From an uncultured Opitutia bacterium (GTDB taxonomy: Bacteria; Verrucomicrobiota; Verrucomicrobiia; Opitutales; Opitutaceae), in assembly GCA_903873805.1 (NCBI GenBank), contig CAIQQB010000040.1, positions 1-41,052 on the forward strand: a DNA stretch of 41,052 nt, read 5' to 3'. The position numbers were made by a program, and so were the translations under genes. Below the pieces are notes generated by a model that was not told the DNA's origin, made no database searches, and was given only the letters and a program-made list of their open reading frames with translations. Each line of letters starts with the position of its first letter. Position 1 is the stretch's first letter. This document shows, in pieces, positions 12,022-20,686 of the stretch.

Positions 12022-14211
12022 ATGCCCGCCGCCGCCCAGCCCACCGCGCACGCCTGGAAATTCTACCGCATCGGCGGCCTCGATCAGGCCGTCATCGAGA
12101 CCGGGGACGACCTGCGCCACCTCGGCGAGCTCGACCAGAAGCTCTGGGTCGCGCTGAGCTGCCCCGTGAAGGGGCTGGAGCTGGACGAAAAGACCCTGGC
12201 GCTGATCGACACGGACGGAGACGGCCGAATCCGGGTGCCTGAGTTGCTCGGCGCGGTGCGCTGGGCCGCGGACCATCTGCGGGATGCCGGCGACCTTCTC
12301 CAGGGCCGCGATACCCTGCCGCTGGCCGCGTTCAACCCGGAAACGACCGAGGGCCGGACGGCGCTCGCCGCCGCCCGGGAGATCCTCGCCGGCCTGGGCC
12401 GGCCGAACGCGACCGAAATCTCCCTGGCCGACGTGACCGACACCGCCCGCTTTCTGTCCGCGACCAAGTTCAACGGCGACGGTGTGGTCACGGTCGAATC
12501 GGCCGGGGACGACGCCATGCGGACTCTGATCGCCGACATCCTGGCCACGCAGGGTGGCACGCCCGACCGCAGCGCGGCACCCGGCATTGACCAGGTCCGG
12601 GCCGACGCCTTCTTCGCCGCCTGCACCGCCCATGCCACTTGGTGCGAGGCCGGGACCTCGGCCGAAATGCTTGCGCTCGGGGCCGGGACCGCTGCGGCCG
12701 CCGCGGCCATCGCCGCGGTGCGGGCCAAGGCGGATGATTATTTTGCCCGCGTGCGGCTGGCCGCCTTCGACAGCCGCGCCCTGGGCGCGCTCAACCGCGC
12801 GGAGGCCGACTATGCGGCTCTGGCCGCCCGGGACCTGACGGTATCCGCGCAGGAGGTCGCCGGCTGGCCCCTGGCCGCGGTGGCCGCCGGCCGGTCCCTC
12901 CCGCTGTTTGAAGGCGTCAATCCCGCCTGGGCCGGGGCCCTGACCGCCCTCCATCGCGACGCGGTGACCCCGGTTTTCGGGGCGGGGTGCACGGCGCTGA
13001 CGGAAGCCCAGTGGACCCACCTCAAGGCGAAAGTCGCCGCGCATGAGGCCTGGCGTTCCGCCCGGGCCGGGGCGTCGGTGGAGTCCCTCGGCCTCGCCCG
13101 GGTGCAGGCCATCCTGGCCGCCGGCCCGCAGCCGGTCCTGCGGGCGCTGATCGCCAAGGACGCGGCGCTCGCGGGCGAGTTCGCCGCCATCACTGCGGTC
13201 GAAAAACTGCTGCGGTACGCCCGCGATTTTCGCGCGCTGCTGAACAATTTTGTCAACTTCACCGACTTTTATTCGCCCGAGCACTACGCCACCTTCCAGG
13301 CCGGCACGCTCTTCCTCGACAGCCGGAGCTGCGAGCTGTGCATCCGGGTGGATGCGCCGAGCCCGCTCGCGGCGATGAGCAAGGCCTACATCGCCTACCT
13401 CGAATGCCGCCGGGCCGGCTGCGAGCCGATGAAGATCGCCGCCTGCTTCACCCAGGGTGACAGCGACTATCTGTTCGTGGGACGCAACGGCGTGTTCTAT
13501 GACCGGCGCGGGCGCGACTGGGACGCCACGATCACCAACCTCGTCGACCAGCCGATCAGCATCCACCAAGCTTTCTGGTCGCCGTACAAAAAACTCCTCC
13601 GGCTGATTGAGGAACAGGTGGCCCGCCGGGCGGCCGAGGCCGACGCCGAGGCGAGCACCCGGCTGGCGGCGGCGGCGGACAGTGCGGCCGCCGCGCGCCC
13701 CGAGGCGCCGCGCAAGCTCGACCTGGCCCTCATCACCGGCATGGGCGTGGCGCTCGGCTCCATCGGCACGTTTCTCGGCGTGATCTTCACCAAGTTCCTC
13801 GATCTGCCAACCTGGAAGATGCCGCTGATCCTCGTCGGGCTGATGCTGACGATCTCGCTGCCCTCGATGATCATCGCCTGGCTGAAGCTGCGGCAGCGCA
13901 CCCTCGGGCCGATTTTGGAAGGCAACGGCTGGGCGGTGAACGGCCGGGTGAAGATCAACATCCCCTTCGGCACCAAACTCACCGCCCGGGCCCAGCTCCC
14001 CGCGAACGCCCGGCGCCGCCTGGAGGATCCCTACGAGGACAAGGCCGCCGCGCGGCAGCGCCGGATCTTCGTCACGCTGGTCGTGCTGCTCGGCCTCGGC
14101 CTGGGCGCGGCGAAATACTTTGCCACGTGGCCCTTCGCCCCAGAACCGGCGGCACAGACCGAAGGGGCGAAAGCCGGGAGCGAAAAGCCGGCGGCCCCGG
14201 CAAAGAAATGA
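12022..14211 (+). CDS. EF-hand-containing membrane protein of unknown function
   Basis: A 729-residue protein. The Met at 12022 was chosen because residues before it look non-coding and the start reads CACCATG. Residues 63-74 form a canonical EF-hand loop (DTDGDGRIRVPE), and residues 151-159 (NGDGVVTVE) look like a second, shorter calcium loop. The middle is Ala-rich and helical. Membrane spans are at about 568-589, 601-621 and 682-700, with a Pro/Ala/Lys tail. The segment QGDSDYLFVGRNGVFYDRRGRDWDATITNLVDQPISI before the spans looks like a conserved soluble domain. I do not recognise the family. It is divergent from the large pseudopilin-like gene, sharing a 182-base upstream region, which could mean common control. 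A calcium-responsive inner-membrane protein is an inference. Confidence 0.7.
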   Translation: MPAAAQPTAHAWKFYRIGGLDQAVIETGDDLRHLGELDQKLWVALSCPVKGLELDEKTLALIDTDGDGRIRVPELLGAVRWAADHLRDAGDLLQGRDTLPLAAFNPETTEGRTALAAAREILAGLGRPNATEISLADVTDTARFLSATKFNGDGVVTVESAGDDAMRTLIADILATQGGTPDRSAAPGIDQVRADAFFAACTAHATWCEAGTSAEMLALGAGTAAAAAAIAAVRAKADDYFARVRLAAFDSRALGALNRAEADYAALAARDLTVSAQEVAGWPLAAVAAGRSLPLFEGVNPAWAGALTALHRDAVTPVFGAGCTALTEAQWTHLKAKVAAHEAWRSARAGASVESLGLARVQAILAAGPQPVLRALIAKDAALAGEFAAITAVEKLLRYARDFRALLNNFVNFTDFYSPEHYATFQAGTLFLDSRSCELCIRVDAPSPLAAMSKAYIAYLECRRAGCEPMKIAACFTQGDSDYLFVGRNGVFYDRRGRDWDATITNLVDQPISIHQAFWSPYKKLLRLIEEQVARRAAEADAEASTRLAAAADSAAAARPEAPRKLDLALITGMGVALGSIGTFLGVIFTKFLDLPTWKMPLILVGLMLTISLPSMIIAWLKLRQRTLGPILEGNGWAVNGRVKINIPFGTKLTARAQLPANARRRLEDPYEDKAAARQRRIFVTLVVLLGLGLGAAKYFATWPFAPEPAAQTEGAKAGSEKPAAPAKK

Positions 14212-14318
14212 CGGCCAGGTGTGCGGGATCGCCCGGACAAAGCGGTTGATTCCGGCCGGCGGTCGGGTTAGCTCGTCCTCCATCCGCCCGACCCGCCCCG
14301 CTCCGGGCGGTTTCGCCC

Positions 14319-16235
14319 ATGAAATCCGTCCTGTTTCCGTTGTACCGTCTCTCTGGAAGAACCCGGCTGGCAGGCCGGCTTGGCGCCCTCGGCGCCGGCC
14401 TGGCGGCCGCCGTCACCGCGTGGGCCAACGTCCCCGGGGGCGGCAGCCAGGGCCCCGATGTGACCCTCACCCTCCAGGGCAACAATGTCCTCCTGTCCAA
14501 CGGCATCATCTCCGCCACCATCAATACCCGAACCGCGGAGGTGAACTCGCTCCTGTTCAAAGGGCGCGACATGGTCAACCGTTCGGGCAAATCCCACATG
14601 TATTTCAGCCGCGACGGCGGCACGACTTACGAGAATCTGGCGCATTGCGTCTGCTCCGTGACCACGCGCACGCCCGACACCGTGGACATTTCCTGCAAGC
14701 ACGTCTACACCCCGGGCGCGGGCGACAAGGCCGCCTGGGACGTTGACGCCCATTTCGTGCTGCGGCGCGGCGCGACCGGTCTGTATGTCTATACCATCAA
14801 CTCGCATCCCGCCTCCTATCCGGCGCTGAGCGTGGGCGAATGGCGCCTGGTCTGGCCCATGCCGGCAGAAGGCGACAACTGGCTGCTGGAGAAGGTCTAC
14901 ATCGACGAACTGCGGCATTGGACGCTGGCGTCGGCCGGCGACTACCGCCGGACGGTGCCGGTGACCGGGGCGCCCAAGGAGGTCACGCAGTTCACCAGCG
15001 GTCCCTGGAACGGGAAATACGACTGCAAATACGTCTATGTCGGCATCTACTCCGACCTCGGTTGCTGGGGCTATGCGAGCGACAAGAATCATCTCGGCGG
15101 GTGGTTTGTCTTCGGCAACCACGAGTATTTCACCAACGGACCGATGAAGCAGGACCTCACGGCGACCCAGGGCTCGCTGAATCTCGTCCACCTGAACATG
15201 AACCACTACGGCGGCACGGCCCCCGCGTTCGACGCGGGACAGGAATGGCAGAAGGTGTACGGGCCGTTCCTGATCTACTGCAATGACCAGGCCTCGGGGG
15301 ATGAATGCTGGAAGGACGCCCAGGAACAGGCGAAGGCCGAGGCCTCGGCCTGGCCCTACGCCTGGCTCAAGCATCCCGCCTATCCCGCCGCGACGGAACG
15401 AGGGGGCGTCACCGGGCGCTTCGTGGTGCGGGACGCGCTCAAGCCGGAGGTCGCGGCGGCCAACGCCTGGGTCGGCCTCGCGCTGCCGGATTCAAGCCCC
15501 GAGGGCAACTTTCAGTATCAGGGCGCCGGATACCAGTACTGGGTCCGCGCCGGGGCCGACGGCCGGTTCAGCATCGCGAACGTGCGGCCCGGGGCGTACA
15601 CGCTCTATGCCTTCACCAACGGCGCGGTCGGCGAGTTTTCCCGGGCCAACGTGACGGTGCAGGCCGGCGCGCTGCAGCCGCTGGGTGACGTGACCTGGCA
15701 GGTGCCGCACCACGGCACGAAGATCGCCTGGGAGATCGGCGTGCCCGACCGCCGCTCGACCGAGTTCAAGCACGGCGATGACTATTTCCAGCCGATGCTC
15801 TTCTGGACGATGCCCAAGGAGTTTCCCAACCCCCTGGAATACTTTGTGGGCCAGAGCGACTGGAGGAAGGACTGGAACTACGCCCAGAGCTACTACTACC
15901 AGGGCAGCCAGGAGGTGCCCCACCCGTGGCGGATTCATTTCCGGCTCGACGCGGCGCCCCGCGAGACCGCCACCCTCACCGTGGCCATCGCCGGCTCGCA
16001 CCAGGCCGGCCTGAACATCGCGATCAATGGCAGCGGGGCGGCGATTCCGCTGAAGCACCAGGGCGGCAACGCCCTCGTGCGCGAGACCGACCACGCCAAA
16101 TACGAGGTGATCTACGTCCCGATCGCCGCCGGCCTCCTGCAGGCCGGGGAAAACACCATTACCCTGACCCAGACCAGTGTGAGGGGCGACCAGTCCAGCA
16201 TCATGTACGACTACTTGAATCTGGAGCTGCCGTAA
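14319..16235 (+). CDS. rhamnogalacturonan lyase, polysaccharide lyase family 4
   Basis: A 638-residue exported enzyme with a basic N-terminus, a hydrophobic stretch and a likely cleavage after AWA near residue 36. The catalytic beta-sandwich follows (about 45-350; GNNVLLSNGIISATI, GKSHMYFSRDGG, WNGKYDCKY, NHEYFTNGPMKQDL). Next is a fibronectin-III-like domain (about 360-450; GVTGRFVVRD, GRFSIANVRPGAYTLYAF), then a galactose-binding-like module (about 465-638; IAWEIGVPDRRSTEFKHGD, SIMYDYLNLELP). This three-domain order is the PL4 hallmark. The family cleaves alpha-1,4 bonds between rhamnose and galacturonate in rhamnogalacturonan I by beta-elimination. It is convergent with a PL11 gene 35 bases away, so the pair forms a small pectin-backbone module. 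The protein is probably periplasmic or secreted. Confidence 0.88.
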   Translation: MKSVLFPLYRLSGRTRLAGRLGALGAGLAAAVTAWANVPGGGSQGPDVTLTLQGNNVLLSNGIISATINTRTAEVNSLLFKGRDMVNRSGKSHMYFSRDGGTTYENLAHCVCSVTTRTPDTVDISCKHVYTPGAGDKAAWDVDAHFVLRRGATGLYVYTINSHPASYPALSVGEWRLVWPMPAEGDNWLLEKVYIDELRHWTLASAGDYRRTVPVTGAPKEVTQFTSGPWNGKYDCKYVYVGIYSDLGCWGYASDKNHLGGWFVFGNHEYFTNGPMKQDLTATQGSLNLVHLNMNHYGGTAPAFDAGQEWQKVYGPFLIYCNDQASGDECWKDAQEQAKAEASAWPYAWLKHPAYPAATERGGVTGRFVVRDALKPEVAAANAWVGLALPDSSPEGNFQYQGAGYQYWVRAGADGRFSIANVRPGAYTLYAFTNGAVGEFSRANVTVQAGALQPLGDVTWQVPHHGTKIAWEIGVPDRRSTEFKHGDDYFQPMLFWTMPKEFPNPLEYFVGQSDWRKDWNYAQSYYYQGSQEVPHPWRIHFRLDAAPRETATLTVAIAGSHQAGLNIAINGSGAAIPLKHQGGNALVRETDHAKYEVIYVPIAAGLLQAGENTITLTQTSVRGDQSSIMYDYLNLELP

Positions 16236-16270
16236 GCGGTGCCAGCCGGGGCGGAACGCCACCCTCGGGG

Positions 16271-18211
16271 TCACTTCTTCAATTCGGCGAGGGAGGTGAC
16301 GATATTCGGGCGCGGCGGAGCCTTCATGCCGTCGCCGAGGAAAAAGCCGGGATGGGGCGGCTGGTTGTAGGCGACGTTCTGCCAAGCCATGGCCAGCCGG
16401 TATTGCCGGTCGTGCATCAGAGTGTAAATGCGGTACTTGGTCGGAATCGTGGTGGAGTAGATGCGCAGCTCCTTGCTGTCGGTGGTGCGCCAGACCACCT
16501 CCTCGCGCCAGTCCCCCAGGATGTCGCCGCTCAGGCAGGGCGTGGCCTTGCTGCTGTTGTTCGATTCGCAACCCTCGGCGGTAAAAATCCGTTTTTCCTC
16601 CTCGGCGATCCAGTCCCATTTGTCGATGTAGTTTTTGTCGAGCAGTTCCCGGAGCAAATCACCATCCCACCACACGCCGAAATTGACGGACTTGGGCCGC
16701 TTGGCCGAGATCTGCTTGCCGTGGACATCCCAGATGCCGTTCTCGCTCAGGCCGTCGCCAGCCGCCCACATTTCGTAGCCGGGATAGCGGGGATCGATGT
16801 CAAAGGCCGAACCCCGCCCGACGTCAGTCGCGTTCTTTGACCAGATGACCTTGCCGGTGTTCGCGTCCCGGAAATCGACCCCGATGCGCCCGTCCGTGTG
16901 CTCGTGGATGTCAAAAATCTCCAGGCCGGGACGGTTGGGATCGAGGTCGGAAACGTGCATCGCGTCGCCGTGGTGCAGTTGCGCGGAGTAGCGGGGCGAG
17001 CCGTCGGAATTGACGCACATCGAGCCGTAGATGATCACATCCTTGCCGCTGCCGTCCACGTCGGCCACGCTGATCCCGTGATTGCCCTGGCCGGCATAGG
17101 GGGTGTTGTCGGGGACGTCGAACGCCCAGACCTTGGTGAGCTTGCCATCGCGCCAGTTCCAGGCGGTGAGGGCGGTGCGGGTGTAGTAGCCGCGGCACAT
17201 GACGAGGCTCGGGCGCTGGCCGTCGAGATAGGCGACGCAGGCGAGAAAGCGGTCCACCCGGTTGCCGTAGTTGTCACCCCAGGCTTCGAAGTTGCCCCGG
17301 GCCGGAATGTACGGCACCGACGCCATGGCGGCCCCGGTAAGCCCGTTGAAGATGGTGAGATACTCGGGACCGGTCAGGATGAAGCCCTCGCTCTTGCCAC
17401 CATGGGTCCGGTAATCGGCCACGGGGCTGCCGATGACCTTGCCCAGGCCGTCGATGGTGCCGTCGGAGGTGCGGCAGGCGACCTCGGCCTTGCCGTCACC
17501 GTCGAGGTCATAGACCATGAACTGGGTGTAGTGGGCGCCGGCGCGGATGTTGCGGCCAAGGTCGATCCGCCAGAGCCGCCGGCCGTCCAGCTTGTAGGCG
17601 TCGAGGTAGACGTTGCCGGTGAAGCCGGTTTGGGAATTGTCCTTGGAGTTGGACGGATCCCACTTGACGATCATCTCATATTCTCCGTCGCCGTCGAGGT
17701 CGCCAACGCTGCAGTCATTGGCGCTGTAGGTGTAGTTTTCTCCCGTTGGTGTGACCCCACCCTTGGGCACCTGCAGCGGGATGGCGAGATAGTTGCGGGC
17801 GGGCGCATTGGCCGGCAGGACGAAGTACTTGCTCGGCTCCTGTTCCTGGCCGTCGAGCACGGCACGAACAAAGTAAGCGTTGGCCTTGGTAAAGTCCGGC
17901 GTGGCATCCACGAAAAACGTCACATCGGCGATGGGCTGGGGGTTGAGCTTGGCCGGGGTGGTGCCGGGTCCCGCAATGCGGTAGAGGTTGAACGCGACCT
18001 TTTCCGGATCGGTGCCGAGCAGACGCCAGCTCACATAGACGGATCCGCCGCTTTCCCGCATGGCGATGATGCCGCGGCCGAGTTTTTCCATCAGGCGCGG
18101 AGGCACCACGGCGGGAGCAGCCGCAGCCAGCAGCAGGGGAAAAGCGAGGACCAGCAACAGGCAGGATCCGAGGATACGGGCCGGTGCGAGGAAGGCAAAG
18201 GGTGCTTTCAT
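16271..18211 (-). CDS. rhamnogalacturonan lyase, polysaccharide lyase family 11
   Basis: A 646-residue exported enzyme with a signal peptide of about 31 residues (LLLVLAFPLLLAAAAPA). It begins MEKLGRGIIAMR in the mature part, then has an N-terminal beta domain and a multi-bladed propeller with repeated calcium-binding loops: DLDGDGEYE, DLDGDGKAE, DVDGSGKDV. Other family marks are WDPSNSKDNSQTG, GRNIRAGAHYTQFMVYD, LHHGDAMHVSDLDP and the C-terminal HDRQYRLAMAWQNVAYNQPPHPGFFLG. PL11 enzymes (B. subtilis YesW/YesX type) depolymerise rhamnogalacturonan I endo- or exo-lytically. It acts outside the cytoplasm and complements the convergent PL4 enzyme. The start codon follows GCCC with no Shine-Dalgarno site. 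Confidence 0.92.
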   Translation of the reverse strand: MKAPFAFLAPARILGSCLLLVLAFPLLLAAAAPAVVPPRLMEKLGRGIIAMRESGGSVYVSWRLLGTDPEKVAFNLYRIAGPGTTPAKLNPQPIADVTFFVDATPDFTKANAYFVRAVLDGQEQEPSKYFVLPANAPARNYLAIPLQVPKGGVTPTGENYTYSANDCSVGDLDGDGEYEMIVKWDPSNSKDNSQTGFTGNVYLDAYKLDGRRLWRIDLGRNIRAGAHYTQFMVYDLDGDGKAEVACRTSDGTIDGLGKVIGSPVADYRTHGGKSEGFILTGPEYLTIFNGLTGAAMASVPYIPARGNFEAWGDNYGNRVDRFLACVAYLDGQRPSLVMCRGYYTRTALTAWNWRDGKLTKVWAFDVPDNTPYAGQGNHGISVADVDGSGKDVIIYGSMCVNSDGSPRYSAQLHHGDAMHVSDLDPNRPGLEIFDIHEHTDGRIGVDFRDANTGKVIWSKNATDVGRGSAFDIDPRYPGYEMWAAGDGLSENGIWDVHGKQISAKRPKSVNFGVWWDGDLLRELLDKNYIDKWDWIAEEEKRIFTAEGCESNNSSKATPCLSGDILGDWREEVVWRTTDSKELRIYSTTIPTKYRIYTLMHDRQYRLAMAWQNVAYNQPPHPGFFLGDGMKAPPRPNIVTSLAELKK

Positions 18212-18312
18212 GGGCAGGCGGGCAGGAAGGTTGGGTCCGGTTCAGGGGCGGAAGTCGCAGCGCAGCTGCAACCATGCCCGACGGGATGGTCTTTGGCAAT
18301 GCCGAAGCCGGG

Positions 18313-18345
18313 GCGGGGCCGGCGGGCTCAACCCACCGGCCCCGC
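18313..18345 (-). terminator. GC-rich hairpin after parC
   Basis: GCGGGGCCGG and CCGGCCCCGC form a perfect 10-bp stem six bases beyond the parC stop on the minus strand. No T-run follows. It could stop or pause transcription before the PL11 leader region. Confidence 0.4.
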
Positions 18346-18351
18346 GACCTC

Positions 18352-20514
18352 TCACCCGAGCGCGAGGTCGGTGCGCTTCACGTCCTTCACCGGCCACTTC
18401 GTCACCGTCAAGCCCTTGGCGCTGCGGCTGCTCACGGGCACCGCCGTCAGGTCAAAGTCCAGCTCGCGCACGCGCGCGCCGCTGCGCCCGTCGATGAAGA
18501 TACGCAGCGTCTTCGGCATCTCCGCCTCCGTCCGGCTCACCTCGAGGAAAACGACGCGCGAGCCCTCGGACTTCACCAGCGGGTAGAGCTTGTCGCGCGA
18601 GAGGCCGCCGATCTGGAACCGCTTGGCAAACGCCTTGCCGCTCTCCTTGTCCTGGTAGACCATCGTATAGAAAGCCGTGTCGCCGTCCGCCGGAAAGACC
18701 GCGCAGTGGATGATGTCGCGGCCCATGAAAACCTTGTCGGTCACCTTCGTGACCTTGAGCGAGCCGTCGGCCATGAGGCAGAGCACGCTGTCGAGGATGG
18801 TGCATTCCGAGACGAACTCGTGCTGGCGCCAGTTGAGTCCGACGAAGCCCTCCTCGCGGTTGACGTAGAGGCGCTGGTTGGCCGAGACGACGGCGGCGGC
18901 GTTGATCTGCTCGATCTCGTCGTAGGCCGTGCGGCGCTTGTGCGTTTTGCCGTATTTTTCCTGGAGGGTCTCAAACCATTTGACCGCATACTCGGTGAGG
19001 TGCTTGAGGTCGTACTTCACCTGCTTCATGGCGGCCTCGATCTTCTGGATGGCCTCGTCGGCCTGGAAGCGGTTGTAGGCGGAAATGCGCTTGATGCGGA
19101 TCTCGGTCAGACGGGTGAGGTCTTCGTCGGTCACCGCGCGGCGCAGCTGCTTGAGGAACGGCTGCAGGCCCTCGCGGATCTCGGCGAGCACGCTCTCCCA
19201 GGTCTTGGACTTCTCGATCCGGCGGTAGATCCGCTCCTCGATGAAGATCCGCTCCAGCGAGTCCCAGTGCCACTGCTGCTCGAGTTCGCCGAGCTTGATC
19301 GTCAGCTCCTGCTCCAGCAGCCCGAGGGTCTGCTCGACCGAGCTCTTGAGGATGCCGGCCACGCCCAGGAACACGGGTTTGTCGCCGTCGATCACGCAGG
19401 CGGCGGGCGCGAGCGAAACCTGGCAATCGGTGAAAACGCAGAGCTGCTGGATGACCTGCTCCGGGTCGCTGCCCTGCGGCAGGTGGACGAGGATCTCGAC
19501 CGTGTCGGCCGTGTTGTCGTCCACATGCCGGACCTTGATCTTGCCCTTGGCATTGGCGGCGAGGATGGACTCAATGAGGGACTCGGTCGTGGTGCCGAAA
19601 GGCAGCTCGGTGATCGCAAGGAGGGTCTTGGAACGGGCCTCGATCTTCGCGCGGACCTTGACGCGGCCGCCGCGCTCGCCGTCGTTGTATTCCGCAAAGT
19701 CGGCGGTGCCGCCGCTGGGAAAATCGGGATAGATGCGAAAACGTTTGCCCTGGAGGTGGTTGATGGCGGCCCGGCAGAGGTCGTTGAAATTATGCGGGAG
19801 AATCTTGGTGGAGAGGCCGACGGCGATGCCCTCGGCGCCGTCGAGCAGGACGAGCGGAAACTTGGCGGGCAGGGTGACGGGCTCCTTTTTGCGGCCGTCG
19901 TAGCTGAGCTGCCAGGCGGTGGTCTTGGGGTTGAAGAGCACGTCGCGGGCGAACGGCGTGAGTCGGGCCTCGATGTAGCGGGGCGCGGCGGCCTCGTCGC
20001 CGGTGAGGGTGTTGCCGAAATTGCCCTGCGGCTCGATCAGGAAGCCGCGCTGGGCGATGCCGACGAGGGCGGCGTCGATCGAGGCGTTGCCGTGCGGGTG
20101 CAGCGCCATGGTCTGCCCGGTGATGTTGGCGACCTTGTGGAAACGGCCGTCGTCCATCTCCCACATCGTGTGGAGAATCCGGCGCTGGACCGGCTTGAGG
20201 CCGTCGTCGATGTGGGGGACGGCGCGGTCGAGGATGACGTAGCTGGCGTAGTCGAGGAACCAGGTGCGGTAGTGCTGCGCGAGCGGGGCGTCGGTGGCGT
20301 GCTGGATCTTGCCCCGGGGCGGCGGGGCCGGATTTTGGATTTTGGAATTGGGATTTTGGATGGGGGCGGCCGGCGCCTGCCCCTCCCCAGCAGTTGGCGC
20401 AGCGGGGGGAGATTTCGCCGCGGGAACCTCCCGGTTCTCGGGCGCAGGCGCGTCGGATCCGCCGTTGAGCGGAAGTTCGGGCTGGTTGTCCTTGGGGGAT
20501 TTGCGTCTGGCCAT
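18352..20514 (-). CDS. parC: DNA topoisomerase IV subunit A (ParC type)
   Basis: A 720-residue type IIA topoisomerase breakage-reunion subunit. The core begins near residue 76 (PLAQHYRTWFLDYASYVILDRAVPHIDDGLKPVQRRIL). HPHGNASI is at about 139-146, and the active-site Tyr is Y180 in PRYIEARL. It has a reduced C-terminal half compared with GyrA and lacks a clear GyrA-box, as in the ParC-like proteins of Bacteroidetes. With ParE it decatenates chromosomes and relaxes supercoils. The first 75 residues are an unusual Pro/Ala-rich extension carrying IQNPNSKIQNP (52-62), which is encoded by a low-GC heptamer repeat. A GGAG seven bases upstream supports the ATG at 20514, so the extension is probably translated. 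The partner parE lies about 5.8 kb upstream rather than adjacent. Confidence 0.93.
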   Translation of the reverse strand: MARRKSPKDNQPELPLNGGSDAPAPENREVPAAKSPPAAPTAGEGQAPAAPIQNPNSKIQNPAPPPRGKIQHATDAPLAQHYRTWFLDYASYVILDRAVPHIDDGLKPVQRRILHTMWEMDDGRFHKVANITGQTMALHPHGNASIDAALVGIAQRGFLIEPQGNFGNTLTGDEAAAPRYIEARLTPFARDVLFNPKTTAWQLSYDGRKKEPVTLPAKFPLVLLDGAEGIAVGLSTKILPHNFNDLCRAAINHLQGKRFRIYPDFPSGGTADFAEYNDGERGGRVKVRAKIEARSKTLLAITELPFGTTTESLIESILAANAKGKIKVRHVDDNTADTVEILVHLPQGSDPEQVIQQLCVFTDCQVSLAPAACVIDGDKPVFLGVAGILKSSVEQTLGLLEQELTIKLGELEQQWHWDSLERIFIEERIYRRIEKSKTWESVLAEIREGLQPFLKQLRRAVTDEDLTRLTEIRIKRISAYNRFQADEAIQKIEAAMKQVKYDLKHLTEYAVKWFETLQEKYGKTHKRRTAYDEIEQINAAAVVSANQRLYVNREEGFVGLNWRQHEFVSECTILDSVLCLMADGSLKVTKVTDKVFMGRDIIHCAVFPADGDTAFYTMVYQDKESGKAFAKRFQIGGLSRDKLYPLVKSEGSRVVFLEVSRTEAEMPKTLRIFIDGRSGARVRELDFDLTAVPVSSRSAKGLTVTKWPVKDVKRTDLALG
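20331..20358 (-). repeat. heptamer tandem repeat inside parC
   Basis: Four tandem 7-base units, GATTTTG on the plus strand (third copy degenerate, GAATTGG), sit in frame in the parC N-terminal extension. The tract is almost GC-free in a GC-rich gene. Seven is not a multiple of three, so gain or loss of one unit would shift the parC frame. Confidence 0.85.
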
Positions 20515-20521
20515 CGGGAAA

Positions 20522-20525
20522 CTCC
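20522..20525 (-). promoter_or_regulatory. ribosome binding site of parC
   Basis: GGAG on the minus strand lies seven bases before the ATG at 20514. It decides in favour of the long N-terminal extension. Confidence 0.55.
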
Positions 20526-20572
20526 AACGCGAGGAACGCCCCCCGCGTCGAGGTTATTCTTTAGCGCGATAA

Positions 20573-20662
20573 CAACGTCACTTGGTTTTTGGACTTGAGG
20601 TAGGGCGAACCCTCTGGGTGAGCCGCGGCTCGGCAGGGACGCCTCGCCCTACCGCCCACAGT
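20573..20662 (-). repeat. dispersed 90-bp repeat, copy B
   Basis: This is the inverted partner of the copy at 6091-6180, about 93% identical by eye, with the same GTAGGGCGA/TCGCCCTAC arms. It lies between the end of the hybrid kinase gene and the start of parC. Confidence 0.85.
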
Positions 20663-20686
20663 CAATCTACCGGGAGATGCCACCCC

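Noticed and set aside
11728..14283. Minus-strand open frame of about 850 codons opposite the EF-hand protein gene
   Set aside because: The plus strand carries a coherent protein with EF-hand and membrane spans, whereas the minus-strand product is Gly/Arg/Glu-rich and featureless.
18184..20598. Plus-strand open frame of about 800 codons opposite parC
   Set aside because: parC is unmistakable on the minus strand. The antisense product is His/Asp/Leu-rich with no motif.
6091..20662. Composite transposon bounded by the two inverted 90-bp repeats
   Set aside because: The interval holds ordinary chromosomal genes including parC, with no transposase or target-site duplication visible.
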